This document shows, in pieces, positions 42,805-58,275 of a stretch of DNA of 64,000 nucleotides (positions are counted from its first letter, which is position 1; each line of letters begins with the position of its first letter). The DNA comes from Cokeromyces recurvatus (lineage: Eukaryota > Mucoromycota > Mucoromycetes > Mucorales > Mucoraceae). Below the pieces are notes generated by a model. It had not been told where the DNA came from and searched no databases. It saw only the letters and a list, made by a program, of their open reading frames with translations. Made by a program: the position numbers and the translations under genes. The stretch lies in contig NW_026251388.1 of NCBI RefSeq assembly GCF_025118155.1, forward strand, positions 992,001 to 1,056,000. The letters are read 5' to 3'.

Positions 42805-43350
42805 GTACATAAAGATGATGATTATTTACAATCAAAAATCGGTAGTCACGCACATGGAAAGGGAAAATTATTTCTCTTTTAAGAAAATGCATAATAATAA
42901 TTCTATTGAATTGAATTATTTCGCCCTCTCCCCTCCCCCTTAATTAAAAGAAGACATGTTAACTCTAGATATCAAAATAAAAATAAAATAAAAAATAATA
43001 ATCATATCCATAGTTATTATTTAGAGTGGATATATAAAAAAGAAAGGGATCCTATATGTTATAAATAATAGCTTACAAGACTTTAATATAAAGCTTATAA
43101 TTCAAACAAATTACAACTGCCATTCTCTTTATTAGTCACTTTTTTTTTCTATTGGCCTTTTCTTATTATTCGTTGTTGATTTAACTGATTCTCCACCATT
43201 TTTTTTTTTAAATCCTTAGTCGTGGCTTTTCCAAATTCGGATGTGACTTGCTTATCGTACTCTTCCTTAAAAAAAAAATAATAATAATAATGAAAAACAT
43301 GGAATAAATAACCTTTTTTTTTGTTCATATTACAAAGATTATTTGAAATA
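42801..43350. other. Divergent spacer ZNF830-like / NOP13 with possible coding fragment
   Basis: AT-rich. On the minus strand around 43149-43270 there is a stretch after an AAG acceptor that reads EEYDKQVTSEFGKATTKDLK and then runs into an A-run, where the frame depends on its exact length. It could be the last exon of an unseen small gene or chance. I could not find a first exon. Confidence 0.3.
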
Positions 43351-44717
43351 ATGGGAAAAAAAGATAGAAAAGAAAACGATGACTTTAATATTCTCGAGGA
43401 ATTACCTTCACTTAATGTAGATGAAGAAGAGAAAGCACGTTTAGATGCTAAGGCTGAAAAAAAGAAACTTAAAAAAAAGGAAATGACTGAAGAAGAAAAG
43501 GAGGAACAACGTAGAATTAATAGAGAAAATCGAAAAAAGAAAAAACTTCAAAAGGAAATAAATAAAAAAAGAAAGGTAAAAGAATTTGTTATTATTTTTT
43601 TTTGTGACATTGCAAGTTGTTTTGTATTTCTTGTCTAATGTGTGTGTGTGTGCGGGCTTCCTTTTTTTTTCTTTAGAGAGGAGAACTACAAGAAGAAGAA
43701 GAAGAAGAAAATACTGAAACAGAACAAACAAAAGATGAAAATGAAAAAGATGATAAAGTTATTAAAAAGCCCAAGGTTGAAAAGAAAAAGAAAGAGATGG
43801 AATATGGTATTTGGGTTGGTAATCTTTCTTATGCCACAACAGTAGATACAATAAAAAGTTTCTTTAAAGAATGCGGTGAGATAACTCGTATCAAGTGTCC
43901 AAAGGGAAATGGAGTTAAAAATAATAATAAAGGGTATGAAAGTAAGAAAGATAAATAGATTTATTTCTCGACTCGAATCCACTCACTTTACTTTACTACT
44001 TTTATTTTCAGTTTTGCTTATGTCTTCTTCTCCACTCCAGAAGCAGCAGCAAAAGGTGTCTCCCTGTCAGAACAAAAATTAGAAGGTCGTTCACTTTTAA
44101 TTAAAGACGCAGATAACTTTGAACGTGCAGATGGTACAAAACCACCAACAGCAGCTGAAAAGAAAGAGATTAAGAAACAAAAGAATCCACCTTGTCCAAC
44201 TCTTTTTTTGGGTAATTTAAGTTTTGATACAACAGAACAATCTATTCGTGAACGCTTTGAATGGGCAGGTGATATTCGTAAAGTACGTGTTGCTACCTTT
44301 GAAGATTCTGGTAAATGTAAAGGTTTTGCCTATGTTGATTATCATACAGTTGAATCAGCTACAAAGGCTATTCGTGCTCCTGATAAACATACCTTGGATG
44401 GACGTAAGGTGAGAGTAGAATTTGCTAGTGAGGAAGCACACATGAGATCCAAGCCTTGGTTAATGCGTGAAAAGAAACAAAAGCAACCCAGTCAACAAGA
44501 TAACACGAATACAAGTGAAGTGCAAGAAGAAGAAGAAAAAGAAGAAGAACGACCTAGAAGAAAGAGAGTAAATCACGAAGATAGAAAATTTAATAACAAG
44601 AAACCAGCTCATACACAACATCAAGGAAGAGTGAAATCTGGAGAGGCTTTATCTCAAGCTCAAAGACAAAAACCCACTGTACAAGAATTTAAAGGCACTA
44701 AAATTGTCTTTGATTAA
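43351..44717 (+). CDS. NOP13: Nucleolar two-RRM protein Nop13
   Basis: Three exons, 43351-43575, 43677-43933 and 44012-44717, giving 395 aa. A Lys/Glu-rich N-terminus (ENRKKKKLQKEINKKRK and an acidic run) is followed by RRM1, with RNP2 GIWVGNLSYA and RNP1 KGFAYVFF (the joint lies in the G of KGF). RRM2 has RNP2 TLFLGNLSFD and RNP1 CKGFAYVDY. The tail is basic and ends with VQEFKGTKIVFD, the conserved end of the Nop13/Rnp24 group. Yeast Nop13 is found in pre-60S and 90S particles. The ATG at 43351 (MGKKDRKEND) is preferred over the upstream non-ATG frame. Confidence 0.9.
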
Positions 44718-45009
44718 TTATCTTTTTTTTTTTTATTATAGACCAGATAAATATCCTAATAATAATATAATCTCTCTTTTATTACCATCTTATTTGTTGA
44801 ATAAATGTAGTATACAATAGTATTATTTTATATGATTATATAATACTAAATGAATATTATAAATGTGTCAATGTTGATACTATTATGATGATGTGGTGTA
44901 TATAGCAAGTATATATGAATCTATTATTTATAAGCGCAAAAATTAGAAAAAAAAAAAAGTAACTTTTACAAGTCTATTTTGACATTTTTGAGTGTGTAAA
45001 ATAATAATA

Positions 45010-46063
45010 ATGGCTAATAATAGTGATAAACGACCATCTGTAATTCTTGATACCTCTATGGGATCTATTCATGTTGAACTTTATTGGGATCATGCACCAA
45101 AGTACACATAGAATTAATAATACATGGATATATAGATCAATATTTATTGATTTTTTTTTTTTTAATTAAATAATTTAGAACATGTAAAAACTTTTACGAA
45201 CTTGTAAATATAATTGATCTTATATTAAATGTGATTGACTTATTAGACTATTGTTATTGATAATAGGCTAAACGTGGTTATTATGATGGTGTTAGTGTGA
45301 GTATATATGTATATTATATGTATAACTGAATAGACTAACAATTTAATACAACTATAGTTTCATCGTATTATTGCTGTAAGGGATTATAATTATTCATATT
45401 TCAAATGAATTAAACTACTAATAATATTTTATCTTGTTAATTAAGGATTTCATGATTCAAGGTACTGATTTAACAAGATGAAAAAAAAAAAAAATAAAGT
45501 CTAATTTATTTATCATTTAGGTGGTGATCCAACTGGTACTGGACGTGGTGGCGCTTCTATTTATGGGTAATAAAACAGTGATAATAATAAAAATTATATA
45601 TAATAACTTTATCATGTTTAACTAGTGAAAAGTTTGAAGATGAAATTAACCGTGAACTCAAACATACGGGTGCAGGCATTCTTAGTATGGCTAATGCAGG
45701 TCCTAATACAAATGGTTCACAGGTATAAATATATGGAAGGAAAGCTACATACATAAATTTAATATCTATTATATAGTTCTTTATTACATTAGCACCAACT
45801 CCATGGTTGGATGGTAAGTTTTATTTAAATTGGATGACATTATAAAAAATAAATATTATTTTATATAGGCAAACATACAATTTTTGGTAGAGTAAGTGAT
45901 GGAATGAATGTTGTGAAGAGAATGGGCTTAGTAAGAACAGATGCTAATGACAGGTAAAAGATAACTAAACTAACTAATTCTATTTATTATTAATATTAAT
46001 ATAAATATAAATAGACCTAAAGATACTGTTCGTATTGAACGTTGTCGTATTGAGGATATATAA
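45010..46063 (+). CDS. Cyclophilin, PPIL1 type
   Basis: Ten exons: 45010-45101, 45179-45203, 45267-45296, 45358-45375, 45446-45461, 45521-45566, 45626-45722, 45777-45813, 45869-45953 and 46015-46063, giving 164 aa. It is a peptidyl-prolyl isomerase of the spliceosomal PPIL1 group: [99 protein letters not shown] and [15 protein letters not shown]. Active-site Arg, Phe, Gln, Trp and His are present (FHRI, FMIQGG, SQFFI, PWLDGKH). Exons 4 and 5 are only 18 and 16 nt. All ten joints are GT-AG in matching phase. The stop lies 2 bp from the stop of the next, opposite gene. Confidence 0.92.
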
Positions 46064-46065
46064 TC

Positions 46066-46346
46066 TTAAATAATAGGATCATATCTTGCATTATGTTCAT
46101 GACGATTACTTAAAAGGCTATAAAAATAAAATTAATTGAATATGCATGTATTATACATACTTTTAATATTACTTACAAGTAAAGAATTAACCCTACTACG
46201 GGGAAAAAAAAGACTAAAAGAGACCAACCTAATTTACCCGAGATTGTTCTATTCGAGTTCATAACTTCAAATATAACAATTAAATCAAGAATCAAGATGA
46301 TGAGACCAAGGATCCCACCGCTATAAGAAAGCATATTATCCTTCAT
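46066..46346 (-). CDS. Small PLDc_N-domain membrane protein
   Basis: Two exons on the minus strand, 46177-46346 and 46066-46117, giving 73 aa. It has a first helix, GGILGLIILILDLIVIFEVM, then the conserved NSNRTISGKLGWSLLVFFFP turn, the second helix (VVGLILY) and a basic SNRHEHN tail. This is the PLDc_N (phospholipase D nuclease N-terminal) pattern of two helices with a W/P signature. In bacteria it caps cardiolipin synthases and bacteriocin immunity proteins; here it stands alone. The function is unknown. It was too short for routine gene finding and is supported by an intact intron and the motif. Confidence 0.75.
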
Positions 46347-46693
46347 TTTTGTTTTATTTTTCTTGTTGCTATTGTATTTAATATAAAATAAACAAAAAGA
46401 AGAAGAAGAAGAAGCAAAAGGATTTTCTATTTTATTTTATTATGCAATAGTAATCATTTCAATAGAATGACATATTTACTTAATTTCCTTTTATAGAAAA
46501 GTGGGATTGTTACTATTGCTATTATTATAAACTTGGCTAATAGAAGTAGTAGTAGTAGTAGTAGGATAGCAATAAAAAAGAAATAATAAATAGGCTTCTT
46601 CTTTTATTATATTTATATCTATACAAAAAGAGGGAAGAAGAAGAAAAGAAAAGTACAAGTTGATAATTAAAGTCGTATATATTACATGATGAA

Positions 46694-48601
46694 TTAATTA
46701 TCATCATCATCATCATTAATTCTAGCTAAAGGATGAATGGATGGAGGAATATGTACAATAGTTGATAAAGAAGAATTAGCTGTGGTATGATTATCAAAAT
46801 GAATAGTGCTATTATTATTATTATTATTATTATTAGTATCCATGTTGTAATGATGAAGTATAAAGTCAGATAGCATCCCTCCTTCTTCTATATTTTTCTG
46901 ATTATGAAATCCGCAATGGATTAGAATCCAATGAAGAACAGAAGCTACACGAGGATGTTTATAAGGTACAAATATATTTCCATGAGCTGTATTTTCATCT
47001 TTGTTATAGTCATTTGTTGTTATTATAGGCAAAGATTCTCTTGTGGAGGATGTTGATTCATCAAGATAGGCAAGACCATGATGGATAGGTGAGATCATAA
47101 AGGAATGGTCGCTTGAAATAAAAGTAGACTGTTTGCTTTCTTTTCTATTATTATAATAATGGTGTTGAATTTGACTGTTATAAACTGAAAGAGGGACACT
47201 CATACGACGCATCGGAATAGTAGTAGAATATAAATTAGTACCTTCTGTTATACTTTGTGAATGTTGAATAGGATATGTATCTTCAATATGATGAAATCGA
47301 GCCTTTAAAGGCATTTTAATAATAGAATGACGTGATGAGATAGGCTCTCTATGTTGATTTAGAGTGTCTATTTGATGATGGTGGATTCTGTCTTGCGATA
47401 AACTCATAGGAATAATTTCTATTTGGCCATCACTATATTCACGAATTTGACTGTAATCATCTACATATTTTTGTTTACATAATTTCCATTGTTCATTCAT
47501 AAAACTTGTCATTGCTGGATCACTAAAGAAGACGATAGCTGTAAAGAGTCCCTGAAGACTTTTAAATGTTACATCTACTAATGCTAATGGATAATTTGGA
47601 GTATTTGTTGATGTATCCGTAAGAATAATCTGGAAAATAAAACCCCAAATGTTACTTAAAAGAGGAACTATATATAGATAGATGCATCTATAAATATGTA
47701 TGAAAAAAAAAAAAAAAAAAAAAGAAAAAAAGAAAAGGAAAGGAAAGGAAAAAGAATAGATACCTAATGGATAAATAATACATCTTGAAACGACGCGAAT
47801 AAATACATTGGATTGATATTTTATACGTTGCTGAATAGTATTATTAGCTGTTTCAACTGTTTGTGAAGTGGCAGCAATGTGAACAAATTTTCTAATGACC
47901 ATCCTGTTTTCTCTTAATAATTTAAAAAGTGCCATAGTTGAACAAGCAAATGCAATGACAATTACAAAAAATAAAAATCCATAATAAGACATCTAATAAA
48001 AGTAAATCATCATTATTTAAATTAAACTAATATTGTTATTATTTACCCATAGTAAATTACCAAAACCAAATCGATAATACTGAATAAAATAATAACATTG
48101 AAGATGTTCACTTGAGAATGAATCATTGGCTTCTTTTACAATTGGTATAATAAGTGTTATTAACGCATAAATAAAGGCAAAAAGATAGTAAGTTCGTTCT
48201 AATTTATGTGCTGGACAAGAAATGTGAAATACAAAGACCAAGACAAGATTCACACCAACAATTGTCAAGAGATTAGTACTCATGATTCTCGAGAACATGA
48301 TAAAAATAATACTTGTTCTGCATATTGCTGTATCACCGTATATTAGAATAATGATGATAGAAAATACTGTATTCAGTAAATCCATAAAAGTAGCAAAAAA
48401 TACGCAATGTAAAGAGACTCTATTTGCTTTATCAGGATGTGATATACGCAAATAAAGATAAGAAAATACAACTGCAAAAGAAGAAAATAAGGATATACTT
48501 GATGTGACTAAAACTAATTTCATTAATGCTTGATATTGTTTTGCAGTATATATAAGTCCTGCCGGAATATTTTGACGTCTTTTAGATAATGAATAAAGCA
48601 T
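46694..48601 (-). CDS. Seven-helix receptor, cAMP-receptor-like class
   Basis: Three exons on the minus strand: 48047-48601, 47764-47992 and 46694-47667, giving 585 aa. Seven hydrophobic helices can be placed: KLVLVTSSISLFSSFAVVFS, VSLHCVFFATFMDLLNTVFS, then IIFIMFSRIMSTNLLTIVGV, TYYLFAFIYALITLIIPIV, YGFLFFVIVIAFACSTMALF, VSRCIIYPLVPLLSNIWGFI and SLQGLFTAIVFFSDPAM. The short loops, the IIYPLVP motif in helix 6 and the long Ser/His/Asn-rich cytoplasmic tail fit the fungal and Dictyostelium cAMP-receptor-like GPCR group. The ligand is unknown. The start is the first true ATG, 48601. The second intron (47668-47763) is 96 nt and free of in-frame stops, so an unspliced form would add 32 residues inside helix 6. 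Confidence 0.85.
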
Positions 48602-52920
<4,319 letters not shown>

Positions 52921-53185
52921 AGTATGAAAAAACAACAACAAATGTATCTGAAATTGCATTTATTCCTATTATCTTAAATATCTATGTCGTTTTATTATTT
53001 TTTTTTCTCCTATTAATTAATAAAAATACAACTGTGTAAATAGTGTTATTTCTTTATATTATCCAATCAATTACTGAGGTTTATTTTTTTGAATTTAGAC
53101 AGACAGGGGGCATAAGTGTTCATTATTTCCTCCGCCCCCCTTTTTTTTTTTTTTTTTTTTTTTCTGTTGTAATATAGAATCAAAG

Positions 53186-53732
53186 ATGACAGAAATCAAT
53201 GAAGAGCCTAAAGTATCCTTAAACGATTTAAAAAAATTTGAGAAATGGACAAAAGCACTTAAATACATTACAGGACTTGGTATGACAGAGGCTGAAAGGA
53301 AAGATTTTAAAAAGCGTTTAGAAACAGATTTGGAAGATTATCAATGCCGTCAATGTGAAGCATGGAGAGATCAACTTGTAAAAAACAGTAAAGTTATTTT
53401 CTAAATGTGTTGTATAGATATTTATATATATCTATTTAACCAGTTTTTTTTTCTTTTAAAAAAAAAAAAAAAATAGGTCCACCTGTTCGATTTATGTTGG
53501 ATGAACTTAAAAAGATCAAAAGTCCAATGAGTCGAGATGATTTTGAATGTATACCATGTGATGAAACAATGTCAGGAGGATTTTCACCTACTGAAGGTGT
53601 CATATTATGTCAAAATCGTCTTGCTTCAAAACGTCATACAGAAGTTACTATGGTTCATGAAATGGTTCATGTGTATGACGACAAGAAATTTAAAGTAGAT
53701 TGGTATAATTTGAAACATCAAGCTTGTAGTGA

Positions 53733-53787
<55 letters not shown>

Positions 53788-54069
53788 TACAAATATAAAA
53801 AAAAACGTGACATTATTTAAGAATTAACTAGAATTAAATATAAATAGATTAGAGCAGCTAGTCTAAGTGGTGATTGTCGTTGGACAAAGGAAATTCAAAG
53901 AGGATTCTTTACATTTACAAAACAACATCAAGAATGTGTTAAAAGAAGGGCCATTTTAGCGGTTACGAAAAATCCAAGTTGTAAAAATGAAGAAGATGCA
54001 GAACGTGCAGTTTTGAGTGTTTTTGAAAGTTGTTTTGCAGATACAAGGCCATTTGATGAAATATATTAA
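53186..54069 (+). CDS. ATP23: Mitochondrial inner-membrane metalloprotease/chaperone Atp23
   Basis: Three exons, 53186-53387, 53477-53733 and 53848-54069, giving 226 aa, the usual family length. The zinc-binding HExxH motif is HEMVH at about residues 128-132, in [20 protein letters not shown]. Conserved cysteines surround it: [58 protein letters not shown] and [15 protein letters not shown]. Atp23 processes the Atp6 precursor, assists F0 assembly and is imported by the Mia40 route through its cysteines. Intron 2 contains a run of 49 A. Confidence 0.95.
53736..53784 (+). repeat. A49 homopolymer inside ATP23 intron 2
   Basis: Forty-nine consecutive A starting two bases after the GT donor of the intron. 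Confidence 0.9.
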
Positions 54070-54281
54070 AACAAAACAAGCATAAAAAGAAAAAGAAAAA
54101 GAAAAAAAAAAAATCACGTATATATTTTGGACATGTTACACTTCGTGACGCGATCTTTTTAATTTATTATAGTTTACTTCCCCCTTAAAATAATAATAAT
54201 TTTTTTTTTCCTTTTATTCCCTTTCTCTTAATTTTATTTATTTAATAAAAAAAAAAAAAAAAAAATAAAATAAAATAAAAA

Positions 54282-54963
54282 ATGGCAACTGTTAGCCCTT
54301 ATAGTGCACAAGGTATTCAAACAAAGGTAAAAGATATCCTTGGACGTGTTGACAATGAGTTATCCAAGTACAAGTTGGTAAATGATTTTGAACGTAAAAC
54401 GGGCGTTCCTAAAAGCTATGTTGCTCTTGGTACCGGCGGTATTGTCTTTTTGATGATCTTTTTTAATTTGGCTGGTCAATTGTTAACAAGTGCTATTTCT
54501 TGGCTTTATCCAGGTATGTATAAATATATAATAGATGTGTGTATTTGATATGTAAATTTACCTTCATTTGGGATAAATATAGCTTATGCATCTTTTAAGG
54601 CTATTGAAACTGTAGATAAAAATGATGATAAGCAATGGTTAACTTATTGGACTGTTATTGGCTTCATCCAAATGATTGAATACTTTTCTGATATTCTTCT
54701 TTATTGGTTCCCTTTCTATTATCTTTTTAAGACATTGTTTGTTCTTTACTTGGCTTTACCTCAATTCAAAGTAAGAAAAAGCTTTTTAAAAAAAAAATGC
54801 GCCTTATTGATGTATTCTTCTATTATTTTAGGGGGCTGAAGTTATTTATAGTCGTTTCTTACGTCCCTATCTTCTTAATGCTCAAGGAGATATTGATCTT
54901 CATGCTAATAAGCTTAAGGCAAAGCTTAATGAATTCTCTTCTACTACTGACAAGACAGAGTAA
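54282..54963 (+). CDS. YOP1: ER-shaping REEP/Yop1 protein
   Basis: Three exons, 54282-54513, 54583-54770 and 54832-54963, giving 183 aa. The TB2/DP1/HVA22 domain is clear: KTGVPKSYVALGTGGIVFLM, ISWLYPAYASFKAIETVDKN, DDKQWLTYWTVIGFIQMIEY, ILLYWFPFYYLFKTLFVLYL, LPQFKGAEVIYSRFLRPYL. The hydrophobic hairpins bend tubular ER membranes, with reticulons as partners. The C-terminal helix (DLHANKLKAKLNEF) is amphipathic, as in the family. The protein is the expected length. Confidence 0.95.
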
Positions 54964-54970
54964 ATAATAA

Positions 54971-55004
<34 letters not shown>

Positions 55005-55415
55005 ATGTATGTATGTATGTATATTATATGATTATATACATGTAATAATAAATGCAAAATATATCTTTTTTTTTTTATTCAATTAACTGCTGACAAATGC
55101 ATAGAAAAAGGTGGGATTGACTTCATATGTTACGCATATTTGTTAACTTTGCCCTTACTCTTATTGTGGCTTGTGTATGTTTTATCATTGTATCTAAAAA
55201 TTAAGGTGTAATCAAAAACACATTCAATGGATTATATATCTTTAAAGTTATATCATCTTTTTTTTTTCATAAATAAACCACGTATACAGCGACTCTATCC
55301 TCAAAGTTCATTTTTTTATTGGCCAAAGTTTGCTTTTGCAAATAGCTCATATTCGCTTTTATATCACTCAAAATTCGTTTTTGTTCGCTTTATTTATTTA
55401 ATTTCAAATGAACAG

Positions 55416-55418
<3 letters not shown>

Positions 55419-55472
<54 letters not shown>
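55419..55472 (+). repeat. T54 homopolymer
   Basis: Uninterrupted run of 54 T in the second gene desert. Confidence 0.9.
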
Positions 55473-55477
<5 letters not shown>

Positions 55478-56095
55478 GATAGACAGGGCAATATCTTATA
55501 CGAGCAAGACAATAAGGCAATGGATTTTGTTGAGAAAGTCAACCCTTACAATAAGGGTTCAATAATAAACATTCTAGATATTTCGAAAAGTGAAAAGTGA
55601 AAAATACATGAAGAATCATTGTTCTTCCAACTTAGGTTATGTTTCATATTTCCTATGTTTTTTAAACTTCAAGATGCTAGTTTTTGATGACAGTTCAACA
55701 ACATCTGCTCTTATCTATATCAAAGCATTTAAGGAGCAAAAAGCGTTCAAAAAAAAGGAGATCACTCATTTAATAGATAGTAAAAGGAAGTATAAAAAGT
55801 CTAGCGATACAAAGAAAGAAGAAAAAAAAAGATGAAAAGCAAGAGACAAGTAAATAAGAAGCAAAAGACGACATAGGTAAGCATAGGACACATATGTGGT
55901 GATCCTTGATGAAATGTAGTGTCTGGTTCTCCCCATGTTGACCGTAATGAACGCCAGGCTATATCTCACAAACTACATTTATTAAGTAAAAGAAAAAAGA
56001 AGCATCTATAAGAAGAGGTATTAAGTTTTGTCGTTGGGAATAACAGCTCTTAACGACTGTATACAGAGATTAAATTTAGGGAATTACCTTCTTAG

Positions 56096-56446
56096 CTATT
56101 GATGAGAGGGATGAGGAGGGGGAGGGTTTACTATTGCTTTAATTGACAACAAGCGTAGACATGTTAATATTTTAACTTTAAAGATAAAATAAGAGGACCC
56201 ACTTGTCTCGTTATTAACATATGAGGAGCAGTGATTGGATAATACATGCTTATTAAATGGTAAAACACTGTTAAATAAAAACTTTCGAGTGTATATTATG
56301 CTTGGCATGGTTGCTTCATCCATTCTGGGTGAGAATCTTGGGTAACAGCTTTTCATATCATCTAGATTTATTCCTTCATGTTTTATCATTGATCTTGAAA
56401 CTGCAGCATTGACGAGTTTCACTTTACTGTAGTCTTCAACTGACAT
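56096..56446 (-). pseudogene. Unrecognised 116-codon open frame, possible gene remnant
   Basis: The frame begins MSVEDYSKVKLVNAAVSRSM and continues with NLDDMKSCYPRFSPRMDEAT and SIIYTRKFLFNSVLPFNKHV. The composition in the first 80 codons is protein-like, while the end (VNPPPPHPSHQ) is not. No start context, intron or neighbour supports it as an active gene. It may be part of a dead transposon or duplicated gene. No family is recognised. Confidence 0.25.
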
Positions 56447-56464
56447 CGATACTTTGACATATCT

Positions 56465-56500
<36 letters not shown>

Positions 56501-58154
56501 TAGGCCCTTTTTTCAAGTTGATTGTTACTGAATTTTTACTTCTATTGCTTACAAGAGGCATGCATTAACCGGAAAAGAGGAGAGAGCATTTGAAAAAAAA
56601 AATGAATTGCTATATCGTATTTCCTCTATTAGATCAACTAAGATTACATTTCAATAAAATCAATTTATAGTTGCCGTTACTGGAAAATAGTAAGTCTATT
56701 GTTCTCCTAATACTTTACTGAGTAATTATAATATTTGTTAATAAGGTTACAAGGAGCGGATGTTTATTTCGACTTTTCTTTTAAACACTGGCTCATATAA
56801 AATGATCTTGATTTCTTTTCACTCAAAATCTCCTCTCACTTACAAAACAAAGGGCTTACATAGACTCGTTTAAATCAAAGTCCTTCTCTTAAATCTATAA
56901 TTTATATTACTTCAAAACTTATGCCAACCAAAATCTTTCACGCAAGAGGGCTGATGATAAGGCAAAGTAAGTTCAATATTATAGTGTAATGTTATGAGTA
57001 ATCTAAACAAGCTCAGCTTATTTCAACAGAAATTTTTCACGTGTGGTAATGTCTCATCCTTTTGTTGTATATAGGCATTATTTTGCATCGTTATGGACAA
57101 ACCATCATCCATCATTTGGTTAGGCATATGAGCAGAAGATTATGTAGTTTTTTTGCTTGCGACGTAATTACCATATAACGTTTATCTGCAAAACAAACAG
57201 CCGTATCTTGTAGATAGATAGTTTATCTACAGATGGTGTTTCCTGACTTCTGTTTAGGTTTCTGTAGCCATTCTTCATGAACTAAAGCAACGATCGACGA
57301 TAGCTTGTTTTGTCTTCCCAAGCTCTCTAGTTTTCACCTTTAACCAAGTACGATTTCATTTTGACCCTTCTATATTCAATTACACATTTATATTTTACTT
57401 TGACAAACTTGTAAATCTGGATGTGTTGTTATTAAAATGAAAAATTCAATAAAGTATACATAAAAGGAGAAGTAACAGACGACAAAAAAAAACCCCCAGT
57501 CAGATAGGAATGCAATAGATCTGAATCAGCATGCTGTTGAGTTAATAATGTGAAGTAAAACTTTGCTTGCATTAATTAGAGAAAAGAAAGCAAATGCCAC
57601 CAAAAAATACGTGCACGAAGATTTGTTCAGTAAAACTTTTTTTCCTGTTGAAACTTACATAATTTTATACATACCATTTAGTAAATATCAACAGTCATGA
57701 CCTTTCAAACGGTGGTTTGGCCTGCCGTATTTATTGAATGCCGATATTCTTTACATTATTTTGTTGTAAGCATATTGATTTAGAGCGAAAAAGTCGCTGA
57801 AGATTTTTAATACATGTACACATCTGTTAACAGGTGATAACGATAAAATCAGATAAAGTGTCCACCAAAGAAACTCTAAAAGGAGATAGAAAAGCATATT
57901 TTCTTGACATCTTTACTCAATAAAAAACGTATGCATGTACATTCGATATATAACTGTAAATATAGACGTATAATTTTCTTTTAATAAGCATTCTAATGTT
58001 TTTAAAAATAAATAGTAAAAAGTTGAATTTCAATTATTATTATATTTTTTTTTGACTTGTATATGTATCAAATACTGGAGAAAAATAAATAAAATGTAAA
58101 CTCCCAATTTATAAAAGGACAACTATTTTTTTTTTTTTCATTTATATTTGTTAT

Positions 58155-58275
58155 TTCTGAAATGGACGTATCTAAACGATAGTCACACACTCTATCACAC
58201 CTCTGAGGAAAATATGCGATCTGAAGAGACACTCCAGGACCTTGGGGCCCAGCCATCTCACGGTCGTGGAATAGT
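58155..58275. other. GC-rich islet, candidate small RNA or fossil exon
   Basis: About 120 bp of near 50 percent GC inside very AT-rich DNA. On the plus strand a TATAAAAGG (58109-58117) lies about 40 bp upstream. On the minus strand the islet is open for translation (MAGPQGPGVSLQIAYF) within a 73-codon frame. A 17-nt minus-strand stretch, TCTCTTCAGATCGCATA, resembles the 5' strand of U5 stem-loop 1 as I remember it, but the U5 loop GCCTTTTAC is absent. Its nature is undecided. Confidence 0.3.

Noticed and set aside
43149..43270. Last exon of a small minus-strand gene (EEYDKQVTSEFGKATTKDLK)
   Set aside because: No first exon or start can be found, and the frame after the A-run depends on its exact length; kept only as a note in the spacer.
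58205..58235. U5 snRNA suggested by a 17-nt match on the minus strand
   Set aside because: The invariant loop GCCTTTTAC, the closing strand of stem 1 and a clear Sm site are missing, so U5 is not called.
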